DNA of 64,000 nt, taken from positions 51,638-115,637 of the forward strand of contig DATGGM010000144.1 of assembly GCA_035308525.1 (NCBI GenBank), read 5' to 3'. Position 1 is the stretch's first letter, and each line of letters opens with the position of its first letter. The notes under the pieces were generated by a model that was not told the DNA's origin, made no database searches, and saw only the letters and a program-made list of their open reading frames with translations. Source of the DNA: Bog-159 sp035308525. Lineage in GTDB: Bacteria > Acidobacteriota > Terriglobia > Bryobacterales > Bryobacteraceae. A program made the position numbers and the translations under genes. Of this stretch, positions 48,219 through 56,942 are shown in pieces.

Positions 48219-49472
48219 GTGCCCGCCCCAAACGTCGCCGTACTCGGCCTGGGATACGTCGGCTCAGTCACTGCCGCCTGCCTTGCCCATCTCGGTCACC
48301 ACGTCATCGGCGTGGACCCGGATGAGCACAAAGTAAACAGTATCCAGACTGCGCGCGCCCCTTTCTATGAGCCCGGATTGGCCGGGCTGATTCAGGAAGG
48401 AAGCGCCAACGGCCGCCTGTCCGCCACCACCATGCTGGAGCCCGCGCTCGCCCGCGCCGATATCGCCCTGGTCGCCGTGGGCACTCCGTCCGAGCGCAAC
48501 GGCAACCTCGGCCTCGAGCAGTTGCGCCGCGTACTCCGCCAGATCGCGGCCGCCCGCCCCGAAAAATCCGGCCGCCTGATCGTCGCCGTTCGCAGCACGG
48601 TTTTTCCCGGCACTTGTGAAGACCTGGCCGCCGAATGCTTCGCCGGTGCCCATCGCTTTACCGTGGTCTCCAACCCCGAGTTCCTGCGCGAAGGCAACGC
48701 CGTGAGTGACTTCCTCGAACCGTCCCTGGTGGTCGTGGGAGGCGATGACCGGTGCGCCGTGGAAACCGTGGCGGAGCTCTATCGTCCGCTCGGCCCGGAA
48801 CCGTGCCTGGTGTCGCTGCGCGCCGCCGAGATGATCAAGTACGCCTGCAACACCTTTCATGCCCTCAAAGTAACTTTCGCCAATGAAATGGGCACGCTCA
48901 GCGCTGCCCTGGACATTCCTCCGGGCGAGGTCATGGACACCCTGTGCCGCGACACCCGGCTGAATATCTCACGCGCCTATCTGTCCCCCGGTTTCGCCTT
49001 CGGCGGCTCGTGCCTGCCCAAGGATCTGCGCGCCCTGGTCTACCGCGCCGGCCGGCTGGATCTCAAGGTGCCGTTACTCGAAACGGTCCTGCCCAGCAAT
49101 GACGAGCACCTCCGTCGCGCGATCCGCCGCGTGATGGATCTGCCCGCCGAAAGGCTCGCCGTCTTCGGCCTGGCGTTCAAGGAAAACACGGACGACTTGC
49201 GCGAAAGCCCGGTGGTCGCCCTGCTCGAGCACCTCATCGGCAAAGGCCGCCAGGTGCGGGTCCACGATCCGCACATTCGCCTCGACGAGATCTACGGCAG
49301 CAATCAGCGCTTCGTGCTGTCCGCCATCCCGCACATCGCCAGCCTGTTCGAACCTGGCCTGGAGAAGATGCTCGCCTGGGCCGGCCACGTCATCATCACC
49401 CAGCGGCCGGCGCCCGAAGCTCTCGATCTCATCCACCGCAGCGGCCTCCCCGTTCTGGACCTGGCGCACTGA
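48219..49472 (+). CDS. UDP-glucose/GDP-mannose 6-dehydrogenase (AlgD/Ugd-type)
   Basis: Protein of 417 residues from GTG 48219. N-terminal NAD-binding domain VAVLGLGYVGSVTAACLAHL and GVDPDEHKVN; SNPEFLREGNAVSDFLEPS; central ALKVTFANEMG; catalytic Cys in PGFAFGGSCLPKDLRALVYR; C-terminal VFGLAFKENTDDLRESPVV. It oxidises a nucleotide sugar at C6 to the uronate. The FAFGGSCLPKDLRAL wording is closer to AlgD-type GDP-mannose dehydrogenases, and gmd shows the pathway uses GDP-mannose, but UDP-glucose cannot be excluded. The 174-bp gap before it shows nothing clear. A uronic acid would also be a target for the AsnB-type amidotransferase (inference). Confidence 0.9.
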   Translation: MPAPNVAVLGLGYVGSVTAACLAHLGHHVIGVDPDEHKVNSIQTARAPFYEPGLAGLIQEGSANGRLSATTMLEPALARADIALVAVGTPSERNGNLGLEQLRRVLRQIAAARPEKSGRLIVAVRSTVFPGTCEDLAAECFAGAHRFTVVSNPEFLREGNAVSDFLEPSLVVVGGDDRCAVETVAELYRPLGPEPCLVSLRAAEMIKYACNTFHALKVTFANEMGTLSAALDIPPGEVMDTLCRDTRLNISRAYLSPGFAFGGSCLPKDLRALVYRAGRLDLKVPLLETVLPSNDEHLRRAIRRVMDLPAERLAVFGLAFKENTDDLRESPVVALLEHLIGKGRQVRVHDPHIRLDEIYGSNQRFVLSAIPHIASLFEPGLEKMLAWAGHVIITQRPAPEALDLIHRSGLPVLDLAH

Positions 49473-49473
49473 A

Positions 49474-50334
49474 TCAGGGGGCCGTCTCGAGCAAATGCCC
49501 GATCCCCAGCCGATCGGCCACTTCATCCAGCGAATAATTCATATCCAGCTCCGACGATAAATCCCGCGTAGCCTCCCGATGATTCGCCGCCGTGCGGTAA
49601 TCGCGCATTCCGATCTCGCTGCAATGCCCCTCTTTCACCAGCCGCGCATCGATCGGCTGCACCGCGCCATGGTAGCGGTCTCTCCAATACAGAATGCCCA
49701 CGCCGCTGTCCCACGAATAGCGCTGCCGCCGCGCCCGCTCCTCTTCCGATCCGCATTTAGGGTGCATCGCGAAATTGCGCCACCAGCCGGCGCCGTTGTC
49801 GAATTGGCTCCGGCTCGCGCCCCTGGTCGTGCACCCGCACAGCTCCCAAAAGCGGTGCGATTTGAAGTTCAGGCTGTTGCGTAATCCGCCCTTGTCCAGC
49901 ACCGCCGACATCTGGCCGTCCGCCAGCGCCGCGAACCGGGCCGCAAGCTCCTCCATCACGGGCAACCGGCAAAGCAGATCCGCGTGCCAAAAAGCCAGCC
50001 GCTCCGTGAACAGAAATGCAAATTCCAGAGGAAACAGCGGCCACATTACCGGAAAGCCAAACGCCGCGTTGAAATCGATCGCCACGGCTTGCGGGATCAG
50101 CGGCGGCAGCCCTGCCCTGGGATCGCAGCCCACTACCGGAGTCCAGCCCGCATGCCTCACCAGCTTTTGCTGCAGGGTTGACCACCGCTGGCTCACGTTC
50201 CAGCACAGCCACGGCTTTTCAACCCCAGCCAGCTTCTGCTTCCAGTCCTCCGCGGCTTCGAACACGCGCTCCAGCGGGATGCCAAACCCGTTCCAATCGC
50301 CTGTGCCGGATTTAGGGTCGGCCATACTATCCAT
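49474..50334 (-). CDS. Uncharacterised protein next to the flippase
   Basis: Protein of about 286 residues of no family I recognise. Its ATG at 50334 overlaps the flippase stop; ATG 50325 is equally possible. It is Trp-, Phe- and Cys-rich in the middle (KPWLCWNVSQRW, FPVMWPLFPLEFAFLFTERL, KSHRFWELCGCTT, GAGWWRNFAMHPKCG), with many basic and acidic residues and no signal peptide or clear membrane helix. The FAFLFTERLAFWHADLL segment and its place between a flippase and a dehydrogenase suggest a glycan-pathway enzyme or accessory, but nothing shows a reaction. It is co-directional and overlapping with the flippase and GT2 genes. Confidence 0.6.
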   Translation of the reverse strand: MDSMADPKSGTGDWNGFGIPLERVFEAAEDWKQKLAGVEKPWLCWNVSQRWSTLQQKLVRHAGWTPVVGCDPRAGLPPLIPQAVAIDFNAAFGFPVMWPLFPLEFAFLFTERLAFWHADLLCRLPVMEELAARFAALADGQMSAVLDKGGLRNSLNFKSHRFWELCGCTTRGASRSQFDNGAGWWRNFAMHPKCGSEEERARRQRYSWDSGVGILYWRDRYHGAVQPIDARLVKEGHCSEIGMRDYRTAANHREATRDLSSELDMNYSLDEVADRLGIGHLLETAP

Positions 50335-51823
50335 TCGGCAACAGAACCGCAATCTTCCGCCGGACCAGGTCCTTCTCCTCGGGCGTTACGGCTCCCCCCA
50401 CCAGAACGCCGCCCAAATAAACCATCGCAAACACCATGCCGCAACCGATCAGCACGACGATAGGCCGCTGACCCCGCAGTGGCAGCCGCACCGCCGCCGT
50501 CACCAGGGCGGCCGCCGCGGCCGCCAGCGCCACCTTGCCCACATCTTTCAGCAGCACGATGTCGGCCCGGCGCACGCCCAGGATGCGCCCGAACCGCACC
50601 GCCGTCACAATTCGCTCCGTCAGTGTGACGCTTACAACTACCGTGATCGCACCCGCTGGACCAAACCGCGTGGTCGCAAACCACAGCCCCGACACCAGCA
50701 GCACCAGCAGCGCCACCCGCAGCCGGATCAGAAAGAAGCGCTGCTCCCTGTAAGCGCGGAATAACGGATCCTGCAGCAGGATGCCCGCCAACAGCAAAGT
50801 GAGATTGATCAAAAAGATGGGCACGCTGGCCAGGTACCGGCGGGTAAACGCAAAGCTGATCAGCTCCGGCGCCACCACCACTAGCAGTCCGTAAACGGGA
50901 AAATACGCCGCGGCCAGCTTGCGCGTGGCGCGCGCCAGCAGCAGCACGATCTCGCGCCCCTGGTTGAGATGCTCCAATTCGCTCACGCGCGGGATCAGCA
51001 CGCCATTGGTGGCTTCCTGCAGCAGACCCATGAGCGGCAGGTCCACCGTTCCCACGGCGTAAATGGCAAACGCCGCCGCCCCCAGCCGGTTCGAAACGAA
51101 GTAAGAGTGCAAATCCGTCTGCGCGATATACAAGATGCCCGCCAGCCCCAGCGGCGCCGCGTAAGATAACTGGCCGCGCATCAGGCCCCAGTCGAGGCGC
51201 GTCCGGAATCTCCCGAATCGCGACCGCGTGTACCAGCACAGCACCGCGGTCTGCAAAATACCCTGGGCCACTGCCGCGTACAGCAGCGCGCGCACTGTCC
51301 CGAATACCATCACGGCGCCCAGGTAAAGCATCGTGCGGGTCAGTTGCACGCTCAGGATCATCAGGCTGGCGATCTTCGTTTCGCCGTTGGCGATCGGAAT
51401 CGTCTCCACCGCCGAAGCCATAATCCAGAGCATGATCACGACGCCCACCAGGCCCGAATAGCTTGCCAGCGCGGGCTGCCGGAAGACCATCCCCAAAATC
51501 CCCGGCCACACCGCCAGGCACCCGCAAGCCAGGCCGCCCACCGCCAGGTTGAATACGAAGATGTTCCAGACCGTCTCGGCCCGCCGGTCTTTCTCCCGCG
51601 GCAGGAAGTAGTAGGAACTCATGGCGAAGCCCAACGGCAGCACCATCACGGCGGTCCCGATAACCAGAAAGAGCTGCTGGTAGACTCCGAACTGCGTCAG
51701 GTTCAGTCGCCGCACGAGCACCAGCGGCAGAGCCACGTTGAAAAAGAACGCCAGCGTCTTTCCCAACATCAGCCAGGAGACATGCGCGGTGAGTGACCCG
51801 CCTCGCTCAGTGACTCTTGGCAT
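50327..51823 (-). CDS. Wzx-type polysaccharide flippase (MOP superfamily)
   Basis: Integral membrane protein of 498 residues with about 12-14 helices. The start LTAHVSWLMLGKTLAFFFNV and RRLNLTQFGVYQQLFLV are typical of Wzx/RfbX-like transporters; LLQEATNGVLIPRVSELEHL and FIRLRVALLVLLVSG-like segments follow in the second half. It would move undecaprenyl-diphosphate-linked repeat units across the inner membrane. ATG 51823 overlaps the upstream GT2 gene by 17 bp, and its stop overlaps the downstream orphan gene, so the three form a tight minus-strand operon. Confidence 0.85.
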   Translation of the reverse strand: MPRVTERGGSLTAHVSWLMLGKTLAFFFNVALPLVLVRRLNLTQFGVYQQLFLVIGTAVMVLPLGFAMSSYYFLPREKDRRAETVWNIFVFNLAVGGLACGCLAVWPGILGMVFRQPALASYSGLVGVVIMLWIMASAVETIPIANGETKIASLMILSVQLTRTMLYLGAVMVFGTVRALLYAAVAQGILQTAVLCWYTRSRFGRFRTRLDWGLMRGQLSYAAPLGLAGILYIAQTDLHSYFVSNRLGAAAFAIYAVGTVDLPLMGLLQEATNGVLIPRVSELEHLNQGREIVLLLARATRKLAAAYFPVYGLLVVVAPELISFAFTRRYLASVPIFLINLTLLLAGILLQDPLFRAYREQRFFLIRLRVALLVLLVSGLWFATTRFGPAGAITVVVSVTLTERIVTAVRFGRILGVRRADIVLLKDVGKVALAAAAAALVTAAVRLPLRGQRPIVVLIGCGMVFAMVYLGGVLVGGAVTPEEKDLVRRKIAVLLPNG

Positions 51824-52769
51824 GCCGAAGTTTGTAGATATGCCGGTCGCGCCAATGATATAAGGTGTGCAGGAAGTGCGGTGCTACGCGCAACATCAGC
51901 AGCACCGCCGCCAGCCGCGGCGATCGGTAATGCGCGTTGGCCTGCCTCAGATGCTGGATGGCCGCGGCCGAGTCGCCCGCCAGAAATGCCTGTCTGCCTT
52001 TCTCGAGCGCCAGGTTGCTGCGCTGCACCTGGCACTGCCGCGCGATGGCATCCTGCTCGGCGGCGGTGGTAAGCGGATCACTCGCGGCTTTCGCCAGCAC
52101 GGCCAAAAAACCTTCGATCATCCGCACGCGGTCCGAAGACAGGCTGCCCTGCTGCCGCCGATAGCTCCCCAAAACTCGCCGCTGGTAAGCGATCCGGCCG
52201 CCCTGCTTGACGATCCGCAGCCACATGTCGATGTCTTCGGTTCCGCGAAACGCCGGATCGAATAATCCCGCTTCGAGCAGCGTCTTCCGGCGTGCCATGC
52301 TCACGCAGATGTGCACCGTGCACTGCCGCATGACCAGGCGCTCGAACGTCACCTCGCCCTCGGACGGACACAACTCCATGACGGTGCGGCCTTGCCCCGG
52401 CACATCCCCGATAATGCGCGCGTCCGCGTACACCACGTCGATCGATGGGTCCGCCTCCAGCACCGCCAGCTGCGCGGCCAGGTGCTCGGGCTCCCAAAGA
52501 TCGTCCGCGTCCAATAGCGCCACGTGCTCACCGCGCGCCGCCCGGATCCCGGTATTGCGCGCCCCCGCCGGACCTTGATTTTCCTGGCTCAGGTAAATGA
52601 TCCGGCCGCGGTACGGCTGCAGAGCTTCCTCCAGTTCCGCGCCGTCCGGTGAGCCGTCGTTTACTACGATGATCTCGAAATCCTGGAGCGTCTGTGCCAG
52701 CACGGAATCGAGCGTTGCGCCAATTGTATGCGCCGAACGATAAGCCGGAATGACCACGCTGACCCGCAC
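51807..52769 (-). CDS. GT2-family glycosyltransferase
   Basis: Protein of 320 residues. GT-A features: RVSVVIPAYRSAHTIGATLD, EIIVVNDGSPDGAELEEALQ, GPAGARNTGIRAARGEHVAL, the DxD-type LLDADDLWEPEH, and FRGTEDIDMWLRIVKQGGRI with the catalytic-base ED. The last ~90 residues (LEKGRQAFLAGDSAAAIQHL) resemble a TPR-like helical pair seen on some GT2 enzymes. First gene of a minus-strand operon with the flippase. Its start lies 58 bp from the divergent GT4 start, so these share a promoter region. Donor unknown. Confidence 0.88.
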   Translation of the reverse strand: MRVSVVIPAYRSAHTIGATLDSVLAQTLQDFEIIVVNDGSPDGAELEEALQPYRGRIIYLSQENQGPAGARNTGIRAARGEHVALLDADDLWEPEHLAAQLAVLEADPSIDVVYADARIIGDVPGQGRTVMELCPSEGEVTFERLVMRQCTVHICVSMARRKTLLEAGLFDPAFRGTEDIDMWLRIVKQGGRIAYQRRVLGSYRRQQGSLSSDRVRMIEGFLAVLAKAASDPLTTAAEQDAIARQCQVQRSNLALEKGRQAFLAGDSAAAIQHLRQANAHYRSPRLAAVLLMLRVAPHFLHTLYHWRDRHIYKLRHAKSH

Positions 52770-52827
52770 AACCCGCAGAATAGCATGAACGGTCGCGAAC
52801 CCCGTGCGATAATGGCGTTCACGCCGA

Positions 52828-54018
52828 ATGAGCTCTATCAGGCTGGCCTACCTGCTGAGTCAGTATCCCGCCGTCAATCACGTTTTCATGCTGCGCGAGG
52901 TGCGCCTCCTGCGCGAGCTTGGGTTCGAAATCCACGTAGCATCTATTCGCGGGCCGGATAGAGATGCCGCCGCCATGACTGCCGCGGAGCGCGAAGAAGC
53001 CCGATCCACCTTCTATGTGAAAGGGTCCAGCCTGTTCCGCGTGGCATTGGCCCATCTGAACACGCTCCTGTCGCGGCCGCTAAGTTATTTCGCGGCCTTG
53101 TTCAATTCAGTCCGATATGGCGCCGGCGGTTTTCTGTATTTTGCCGAAGCCGTTGTGGTCGGTTACTGGATGAAACAGAACCGCCTGTCCCACTTACATA
53201 CTCACTATGCGTCAACGGTTGCTGTAATAGTCGCGCGCATCTTTCCGATAGCCTGGTCGCTTACCGTGCACGGCCCCGCGGAATTTCAGAACCCGCGCTT
53301 TCGGCTCGCGGAGAAGATCCAATCCTCGCTATTCGCGTGCGCCATCAGCCAATACGGCCTGGACCAACTCGTGAACGGATCCGCCGGAGACCAAAGGGCG
53401 AAACTGGAACTGACCCTGCTCGGCGTGGACCCGGAGATGTTTCCGCCGCGCCGGTTCCGTCCAGTCCCCGTGCCGTTTCAAATCATCTGCGTCAGCCGGC
53501 TGGCCCCCGTCAAAGGTCAGCACGTGCTGATTGAAGCCGTAGCGTTGCTCGCCAAAGAGGGACGCCCGGTCCGCCTGCGCCTTGTGGGTGACGGCCCGGA
53601 CCGGCACGCATTGGAGCAGCAGGTCGAGAAGCATGGATTGGCCGGCCACGTTGTATTTAACGCCAACGTCAATCAGGACGGGCTCCAGGAACTCTACCGC
53701 GGATCGGATGCCCTGGCCCTCTCGAGCTTTGCCGAAGGGCTGCCCGTGGTCCTGATGGAAGCCATGTCCTTGGAAATCCCCTGTGTGGCCTCCGGCGTGA
53801 ACGGCGTTCCCGAAATCATCACGCACGAAGTGGACGGCCTGCTGGTGCCCCCAGGCGACGCGCCCGCCCTGGCCGCCGCCATTGCCAGGCTGATGGATGA
53901 TGAGGCCCTCCGCCGCCGTCTTGGCGAGAATGCGCGCCGCAAGATCCTCGAGAAATTCAATCTGCAGCGCAATACCGAACGCCTGGCCGATGTTTTCCGC
54001 CGCCGCTTGTCGAACTAA
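52828..54018 (+). CDS. GT4-family glycosyltransferase
   Basis: Protein of 396 residues from ATG 52828 (SSIRLAYLLSQYPAVNHVFM). The opening YLLSQYPAVNHVFMLREV is typical of colanic-acid-type GT4 enzymes (WcaL/AmsK-like). The donor domain shows FQIICVSRLAPVKGQHVLIE, LRLVGDGPDRHALEQQV, SSFAEGLPVVLMEAMSLEIP with an intact E-x7-E, and GVNGVPEIITHEVDGLLVPP. All expected residues are present. Its 3' end overlaps the convergent epimerase gene by 4 bp. Donor and acceptor unknown. Confidence 0.9.
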   Translation: MSSIRLAYLLSQYPAVNHVFMLREVRLLRELGFEIHVASIRGPDRDAAAMTAAEREEARSTFYVKGSSLFRVALAHLNTLLSRPLSYFAALFNSVRYGAGGFLYFAEAVVVGYWMKQNRLSHLHTHYASTVAVIVARIFPIAWSLTVHGPAEFQNPRFRLAEKIQSSLFACAISQYGLDQLVNGSAGDQRAKLELTLLGVDPEMFPPRRFRPVPVPFQIICVSRLAPVKGQHVLIEAVALLAKEGRPVRLRLVGDGPDRHALEQQVEKHGLAGHVVFNANVNQDGLQELYRGSDALALSSFAEGLPVVLMEAMSLEIPCVASGVNGVPEIITHEVDGLLVPPGDAPALAAAIARLMDDEALRRRLGENARRKILEKFNLQRNTERLADVFRRRLSN

Positions 54019-55091
54019 CCAGCCAGCGCGTGCTTCACCAGCGCCTCCTCGCCGCGAATCCAGTTGAAGATATCCTCCAGCGTGTTACGGGCATCGCGCC
54101 GCGGACGCCAGCCCTTCACCGCCGCCAGGCGCCGGTAATCGGTCACATAAATCCGTACATCGGCGGGACGCGTTTCCGCCAGCGGCGCGATCTCGAGCCG
54201 GTTGCCCGTAATCTCTTCGCACAGCCGTGTGGCCTCGCATAGCGACAGGCTGAACTCCAGTCCGCCGCCCACATTGAACAGGCCGCTTTGATAAGTCTCA
54301 AAACTGCTGATCTGCTCCAGCACCAGCTCGCAAAAATCGTCGATATGCAGAAAGTCGCGCACCTGCCGGCCGCTGCCGTCGAAGCCGATATACGAAAGCT
54401 TACGGCGGAAATAATGCGCCGCCATCCACAGCGCGATCACCCCCTGGTCCGATTTGGCCATCTGCCATGGACCCGTCAGCAGGCCGCAGCGATCGATCAC
54501 ATAGCGGATCCCGTACGCATCGCCATATTCGGCCACCATCAGTTCGCCCGCCAGCTTCGTCATCCCGTAAAGCGATCGCGCGCCGTCCAGCGGAAATTCC
54601 TCGCTGACCCCCAGGCCCGATGCGCCCCCGATCGTCTGCTCCGCCGACAGATGGAAGCGCTCCGGCCCTTCCTCGTAGGCCAGTTCGTTCAAGCGCCGGT
54701 ACGGATACACGCGGCTCGTCGAGACAAAAACAAAATCGGCATGCGCGCGCCGCGCCAGTTCCAGACAGTGATAGCATCCGGTCAGGTTGGTGTCGATCAG
54801 GTATTCCGGCGATCCGCCGTAGCCTGCCTGCGCCGACGGCTCCGCCGAGCACTCCACGATCAGCTCGGGCGCGTCCAGGTTCATCAGATCGCCCGGCGAG
54901 CGGATGTCGCCATGCACGAAAGCCACGCCCGCTTCCCGCAGCCGTCCCAGGTTCAGCTCCGACCCGCGGCGGTGTAAGTTGTCGAAGGCGGTCACGCGCA
55001 TCTCCGGATGCGTTCTCTTCAGGGCCAGCGCCACGCTCGATCCCACGAAACCGGCGCCGCCCGTAACCAAAATGCGCTGATGGATGGACAT
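54015..55091 (-). CDS. NAD-dependent epimerase/dehydratase, CDP-paratose 2-epimerase-like
   Basis: Extended SDR of about 358 residues from ATG 55091 (MSIHQRILVTGGAGFVGSSV); an upstream ATG at 55124 overlaps the divergent gene and is less likely. The FDNLHRRGSELN block and HGDIRSPGDLMNLDAPELIV are characteristic of CDP-tyvelose/CDP-paratose 2-epimerases. FVSTSRVYPYRRLNEL, RSLYGMTKLAGELMVAEYG (catalytic Tyr-x-x-x-Lys intact) and FDGSGRQVRDFLHIDDFCE follow. It is the second enzyme of this kind in the window, and unlike the one at 10263 it keeps the Tyr. Substrate may be a CDP-, dTDP- or GDP-linked deoxysugar; not resolvable here. Confidence 0.85.
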   Translation of the reverse strand: MSIHQRILVTGGAGFVGSSVALALKRTHPEMRVTAFDNLHRRGSELNLGRLREAGVAFVHGDIRSPGDLMNLDAPELIVECSAEPSAQAGYGGSPEYLIDTNLTGCYHCLELARRAHADFVFVSTSRVYPYRRLNELAYEEGPERFHLSAEQTIGGASGLGVSEEFPLDGARSLYGMTKLAGELMVAEYGDAYGIRYVIDRCGLLTGPWQMAKSDQGVIALWMAAHYFRRKLSYIGFDGSGRQVRDFLHIDDFCELVLEQISSFETYQSGLFNVGGGLEFSLSLCEATRLCEEITGNRLEIAPLAETRPADVRIYVTDYRRLAAVKGWRPRRDARNTLEDIFNWIRGEEALVKHALAG

Positions 55092-55104
55092 ATACAATGA
55101 ACCA

Positions 55105-56070
55105 ATGTATTCCAGGGCGGCCAAGTCTGTCTTTCACCATGTAGGCGGCCCCGCATTTGCGCGTTGGCTCCATCGCGCCCAACTGCGCATTTTGATGTAT
55201 CACCGTTTTTCGGATCGCGCCGCGCTGGCCTCGCAATGCGCGCACATTCGCAGGCATTACCAACCGGTCTCCATGGCGGAAGTCTCCGAGTGGCTGCACG
55301 CACGGCGCAGCCTGCCGCCCTACGCTCTCGCCGTCACCGTCGATGACGGCTATCGGGACTTCCAGGAAGCCGGTTATCCCCTCTTTGCCGAGTATGGAAT
55401 TCCCGTCACCGTGTTCCTGGTAACCGACTTTCTGGACGGCAAGACCTGGCTTTGGTTTGATCGCATCGTGCATGCTTTCCGTCAAACCAGGCTATCCAAC
55501 GCTTCTATTGAGCCGCCCCGCGGCCAAGCATTGCATTTCACGCTGGATTGCGACGCGGTGCGCCGGATGCAAGGGCAGATGATGGCCAATCGCGCGGTGA
55601 ACTGGAGCCCGGCCGACCGCGCGAAACTGCTCCGCGATTTGCCGTCCATCCTGCAGACGGAAATACCGGAGCAGCCGCCCGCCGATTACCAGCCGCTTTC
55701 ATGGGATGCCGTCCGCGCGCTGGCTGCGTCCGGTGTCGAGTTCGGCGCGCATACCCGGACCCACGCGATTCTGTCCGCAATCTCCGATTCGCAAGAGTTG
55801 CACGACGAAATCTCCGGTTCCAAGGCCCGCATCGAAGCCGAGCTGAACCAGCCGGTGCTCCACTTCTGTTACCCCAACGGCAACATGCGTGACATCGGCC
55901 CGGCGGCCGTTAAAGCCGTCCGCGAGGCCGGCATGCTGACCGCCGTCACCGCCCAGCCCGGATTAAACCAGCCCCGGCAGGATCCATTCCTTCTGCGCCG
56001 TATCGGCGTAGACCCCGGGCACGAAACGATGTACTTCGAAAGGTCGTTGGCGGGGCTGAGGCTTCCATAA
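55105..56070 (+). CDS. Polysaccharide deacetylase (NodB-homology, carbohydrate esterase 4)
   Basis: Protein of about 321 residues. I use ATG 55105 (MYSRAAKSVF), 13 bp from the divergent epimerase start; ATG 55084 would overlap that gene. NodB motifs: RILMYHRFSD, AVTVDDGYRDFQEAGYPLFA (motif 1, with the catalytic and metal Asp pair), GVEFGAHTRTHAILSAIS (motif 2, H-x3-H metal ligands) and HFCYPNGNMRDIGPAAV (motif 3). It removes N- or O-acetyl groups from a glycan. No signal peptide is obvious, so it may act on lipid-linked precursors in the cytoplasm or be exported unusually. The next gene starts 9 bp after its stop. Confidence 0.88.
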   Translation: MYSRAAKSVFHHVGGPAFARWLHRAQLRILMYHRFSDRAALASQCAHIRRHYQPVSMAEVSEWLHARRSLPPYALAVTVDDGYRDFQEAGYPLFAEYGIPVTVFLVTDFLDGKTWLWFDRIVHAFRQTRLSNASIEPPRGQALHFTLDCDAVRRMQGQMMANRAVNWSPADRAKLLRDLPSILQTEIPEQPPADYQPLSWDAVRALAASGVEFGAHTRTHAILSAISDSQELHDEISGSKARIEAELNQPVLHFCYPNGNMRDIGPAAVKAVREAGMLTAVTAQPGLNQPRQDPFLLRRIGVDPGHETMYFERSLAGLRLP

Positions 56071-56078
56071 GAGGCAGC

Positions 56079-56942
56079 GTGAATCGGGACCTGGTCTTCG
56101 ACATCGGCCTGCACAACGGCGACGATGCCGCCTATTACCTTCACCTCGGATACCGCGTCATCGGAGTCGATGCCAATCCGCTGCTTACAGCCCAATGCAC
56201 CCACCGGTTCCAGTCCGAGATTCTGCAAGGACGCATCACCGTGATCAATGCCGGAGTATTGCGCGCGCCGGGAGAGTTCGCCTTCTATCGCAATCTGACC
56301 GATGACACCTGGTCTTCCTTCGATCCGGAGAAAGGCAAAAAGGCAGGCGCATGGAAAGAGCTGACCGTCCCCTGCGTCACCACCGGGCAACTCATCGGGC
56401 AGTACGGTCAGCCGTTCTTCATGAAGGTTGATATCGAAGGCGCGGATCCCCAGGCCCTCGACCCGCTGACATCGGCCACCACTCCCGCCTACGTCAGCCT
56501 GGAACTGAATGAAACGGATCCCATCCTGGAGAGATTGATCGAGCTCGAATACACCGCCTTCAAGCTTGTGGATGGCGCCACTCACCGCTCCACGACCCCC
56601 ATATTCGATCACCAGGCCGGTTGGCGCCTGCTGCGGAAGGCCGGGCGCATGGCGCCCATCCTGCGACATGCCATCGCCTCGCTGCCGCGGCCGCTGCGCC
56701 CCAAGTCCGAGTATGATCCGCCTGGCGTGTACAGTCCGGATGGCTACCGGTTCACCGCGCAAAGCGCCGGCCCGTTCGGCGAATTAGCCGACGGTCCGTG
56801 GCTGTCGCCCGCGGCCGCCCTTCGCCGCGTCAAAGCTTTGAGGAACGATTATCGCCGGGCAGGTGAAACGCTTTGGTGGGATGTGCACGCGCGTCATGCG
56901 GATGCGGTCAGGGAACCGCCACGGCTACCGGCGCGCTGGTAG
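56079..56942 (+). CDS. FkbM-family SAM-dependent methyltransferase
   Basis: Protein of 287 residues from GTG 56079, with GAGG at 56071-56074. NRDLVFDIGLHNGDDAAYYL holds motif I (DIGLHNGDD instead of the usual DIGANxG), followed by VIGVDANPLLTAQC and the FkbM signature FFMKVDIEGADPQALDPL. The C-terminal ~110 residues are Pro- and Arg-rich and not typical. It is probably co-transcribed with the deacetylase. The last 35 bp overlap the convergent giant secreted gene. Likely a sugar O-methyltransferase; substrate unknown. Confidence 0.83.
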   Translation: MNRDLVFDIGLHNGDDAAYYLHLGYRVIGVDANPLLTAQCTHRFQSEILQGRITVINAGVLRAPGEFAFYRNLTDDTWSSFDPEKGKKAGAWKELTVPCVTTGQLIGQYGQPFFMKVDIEGADPQALDPLTSATTPAYVSLELNETDPILERLIELEYTAFKLVDGATHRSTTPIFDHQAGWRLLRKAGRMAPILRHAIASLPRPLRPKSEYDPPGVYSPDGYRFTAQSAGPFGELADGPWLSPAAALRRVKALRNDYRRAGETLWWDVHARHADAVREPPRLPARW

